DNA of 22,101 bases from an uncultured Alphaproteobacteria bacterium (lineage in GTDB: Bacteria > Pseudomonadota > Alphaproteobacteria > Micavibrionales > Micavibrionaceae). Below, piece by piece: positions 22,020-22,101 of the stretch. The translations under genes were made by a program, and so were the position numbers. Location of the stretch: contig CAKTCH010000003.1 in the NCBI GenBank assembly GCA_934538895.1, positions 1-22,101 on the forward strand. Reading direction: 5' to 3'. Position 1 is the stretch's first letter, and each line of letters starts with the position of its first letter. The notes under the pieces are model-generated. The model had not been told where the DNA came from and searched no databases. It saw only the letters and a program-made list of their open reading frames with translations.

Positions 22020-22101
22020 ATGAGTAACGTTGAGCAAGAAGTCGGCTATAAGGTCGGCGATCAGGATTTTTCCCGCGGTTGGGGCGGCTATGTCGTTACG
22101 G
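22020..22101 (+). CDS. N-terminal start of an unknown protein (partial)
   Basis: The frame ATG AGT AAC GTT continues open to the window edge (27 codons: MSNVEQEVGYKVGDQDFSRG and so on). AAAGG at 22005-22009 is about 10 nt upstream, a usable Shine-Dalgarno. No domain is identifiable. Confidence 0.55.
   Translation, partial: MSNVEQEVGYKVGDQDFSRGWGGYVVT

Overview
The window reads as a chromosomal segment of an alphaproteobacterium. The evidence is a divK-pleD pair with the Caulobacter-type arrangement and sequence, an EipB/DUF1849 periplasmic protein, a DUF6314 protein, and an aspartyl-tRNA synthetase of the non-discriminating type. Coding regions I counted by hand are about 63% GC. Genus cannot be fixed from the sequence; a Micavibrio- or Rhodospirillales-like lineage is a guess. 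No rRNA, tRNA, CRISPR array, insertion sequence or prophage was seen.

Layout. 1-90 is the tail of an unknown gene, followed by two back-to-back terminators. 240-1253 (-) is a lytic-transglycosylase-like protein. 1451-3157 (+) is an acyl-CoA dehydrogenase of the DmdC type. 3174-3896 (-) is a secreted eight-cysteine protein of unknown function. 3897-4322 is non-coding and holds a terminator and a perfect 27-bp inverted repeat. 4323-5900 (-) is a two-gene unit: a SapC-family protein, then a helix-turn-helix/coiled-coil protein. 6203-8457 (+) carries UDP-glucose dehydrogenase and a CysQ/inositol-monophosphatase-family phosphatase.

8470-12184 (-) is a signalling and envelope block read in the order EipB, DivK, PleD, VasI/TagO-like secreted protein. 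12489-13328 (+) is a second, small diguanylate cyclase. It is followed by a strongly structured intergenic region and a small six-cysteine protein. 14058-16475 (-) holds DUF6314 and aspS. The aspS gene contains an AT-rich patch covering its GAD domain, the most striking feature of the window. 16664-17169 (+) is a small bicistronic or frameshifted locus with a strong ribosome binding site. 17273-18439 (+) is ribonuclease D. 18556-21823 (+) is a likely sugar-phosphate operon: HAD phosphatase, ROK fructokinase (Mak) and glucose-6-phosphate isomerase. The last 82 bases start an unknown gene preceded by a 10-7-10 palindrome.

How the genes work together. DivK and PleD belong to the alphaproteobacterial cell-cycle and polarity circuit, with PleD making cyclic di-GMP; the second diguanylate cyclase adds another source. 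Mak and Pgi would take fructose to fructose-6-phosphate and on to glucose-6-phosphate. Ugd makes UDP-glucuronate for surface polysaccharide. Two degenerate hairpin elements of the GTCATTCCC type and the 27-bp inverted pair suggest a dispersed extragenic repeat family in this genome.
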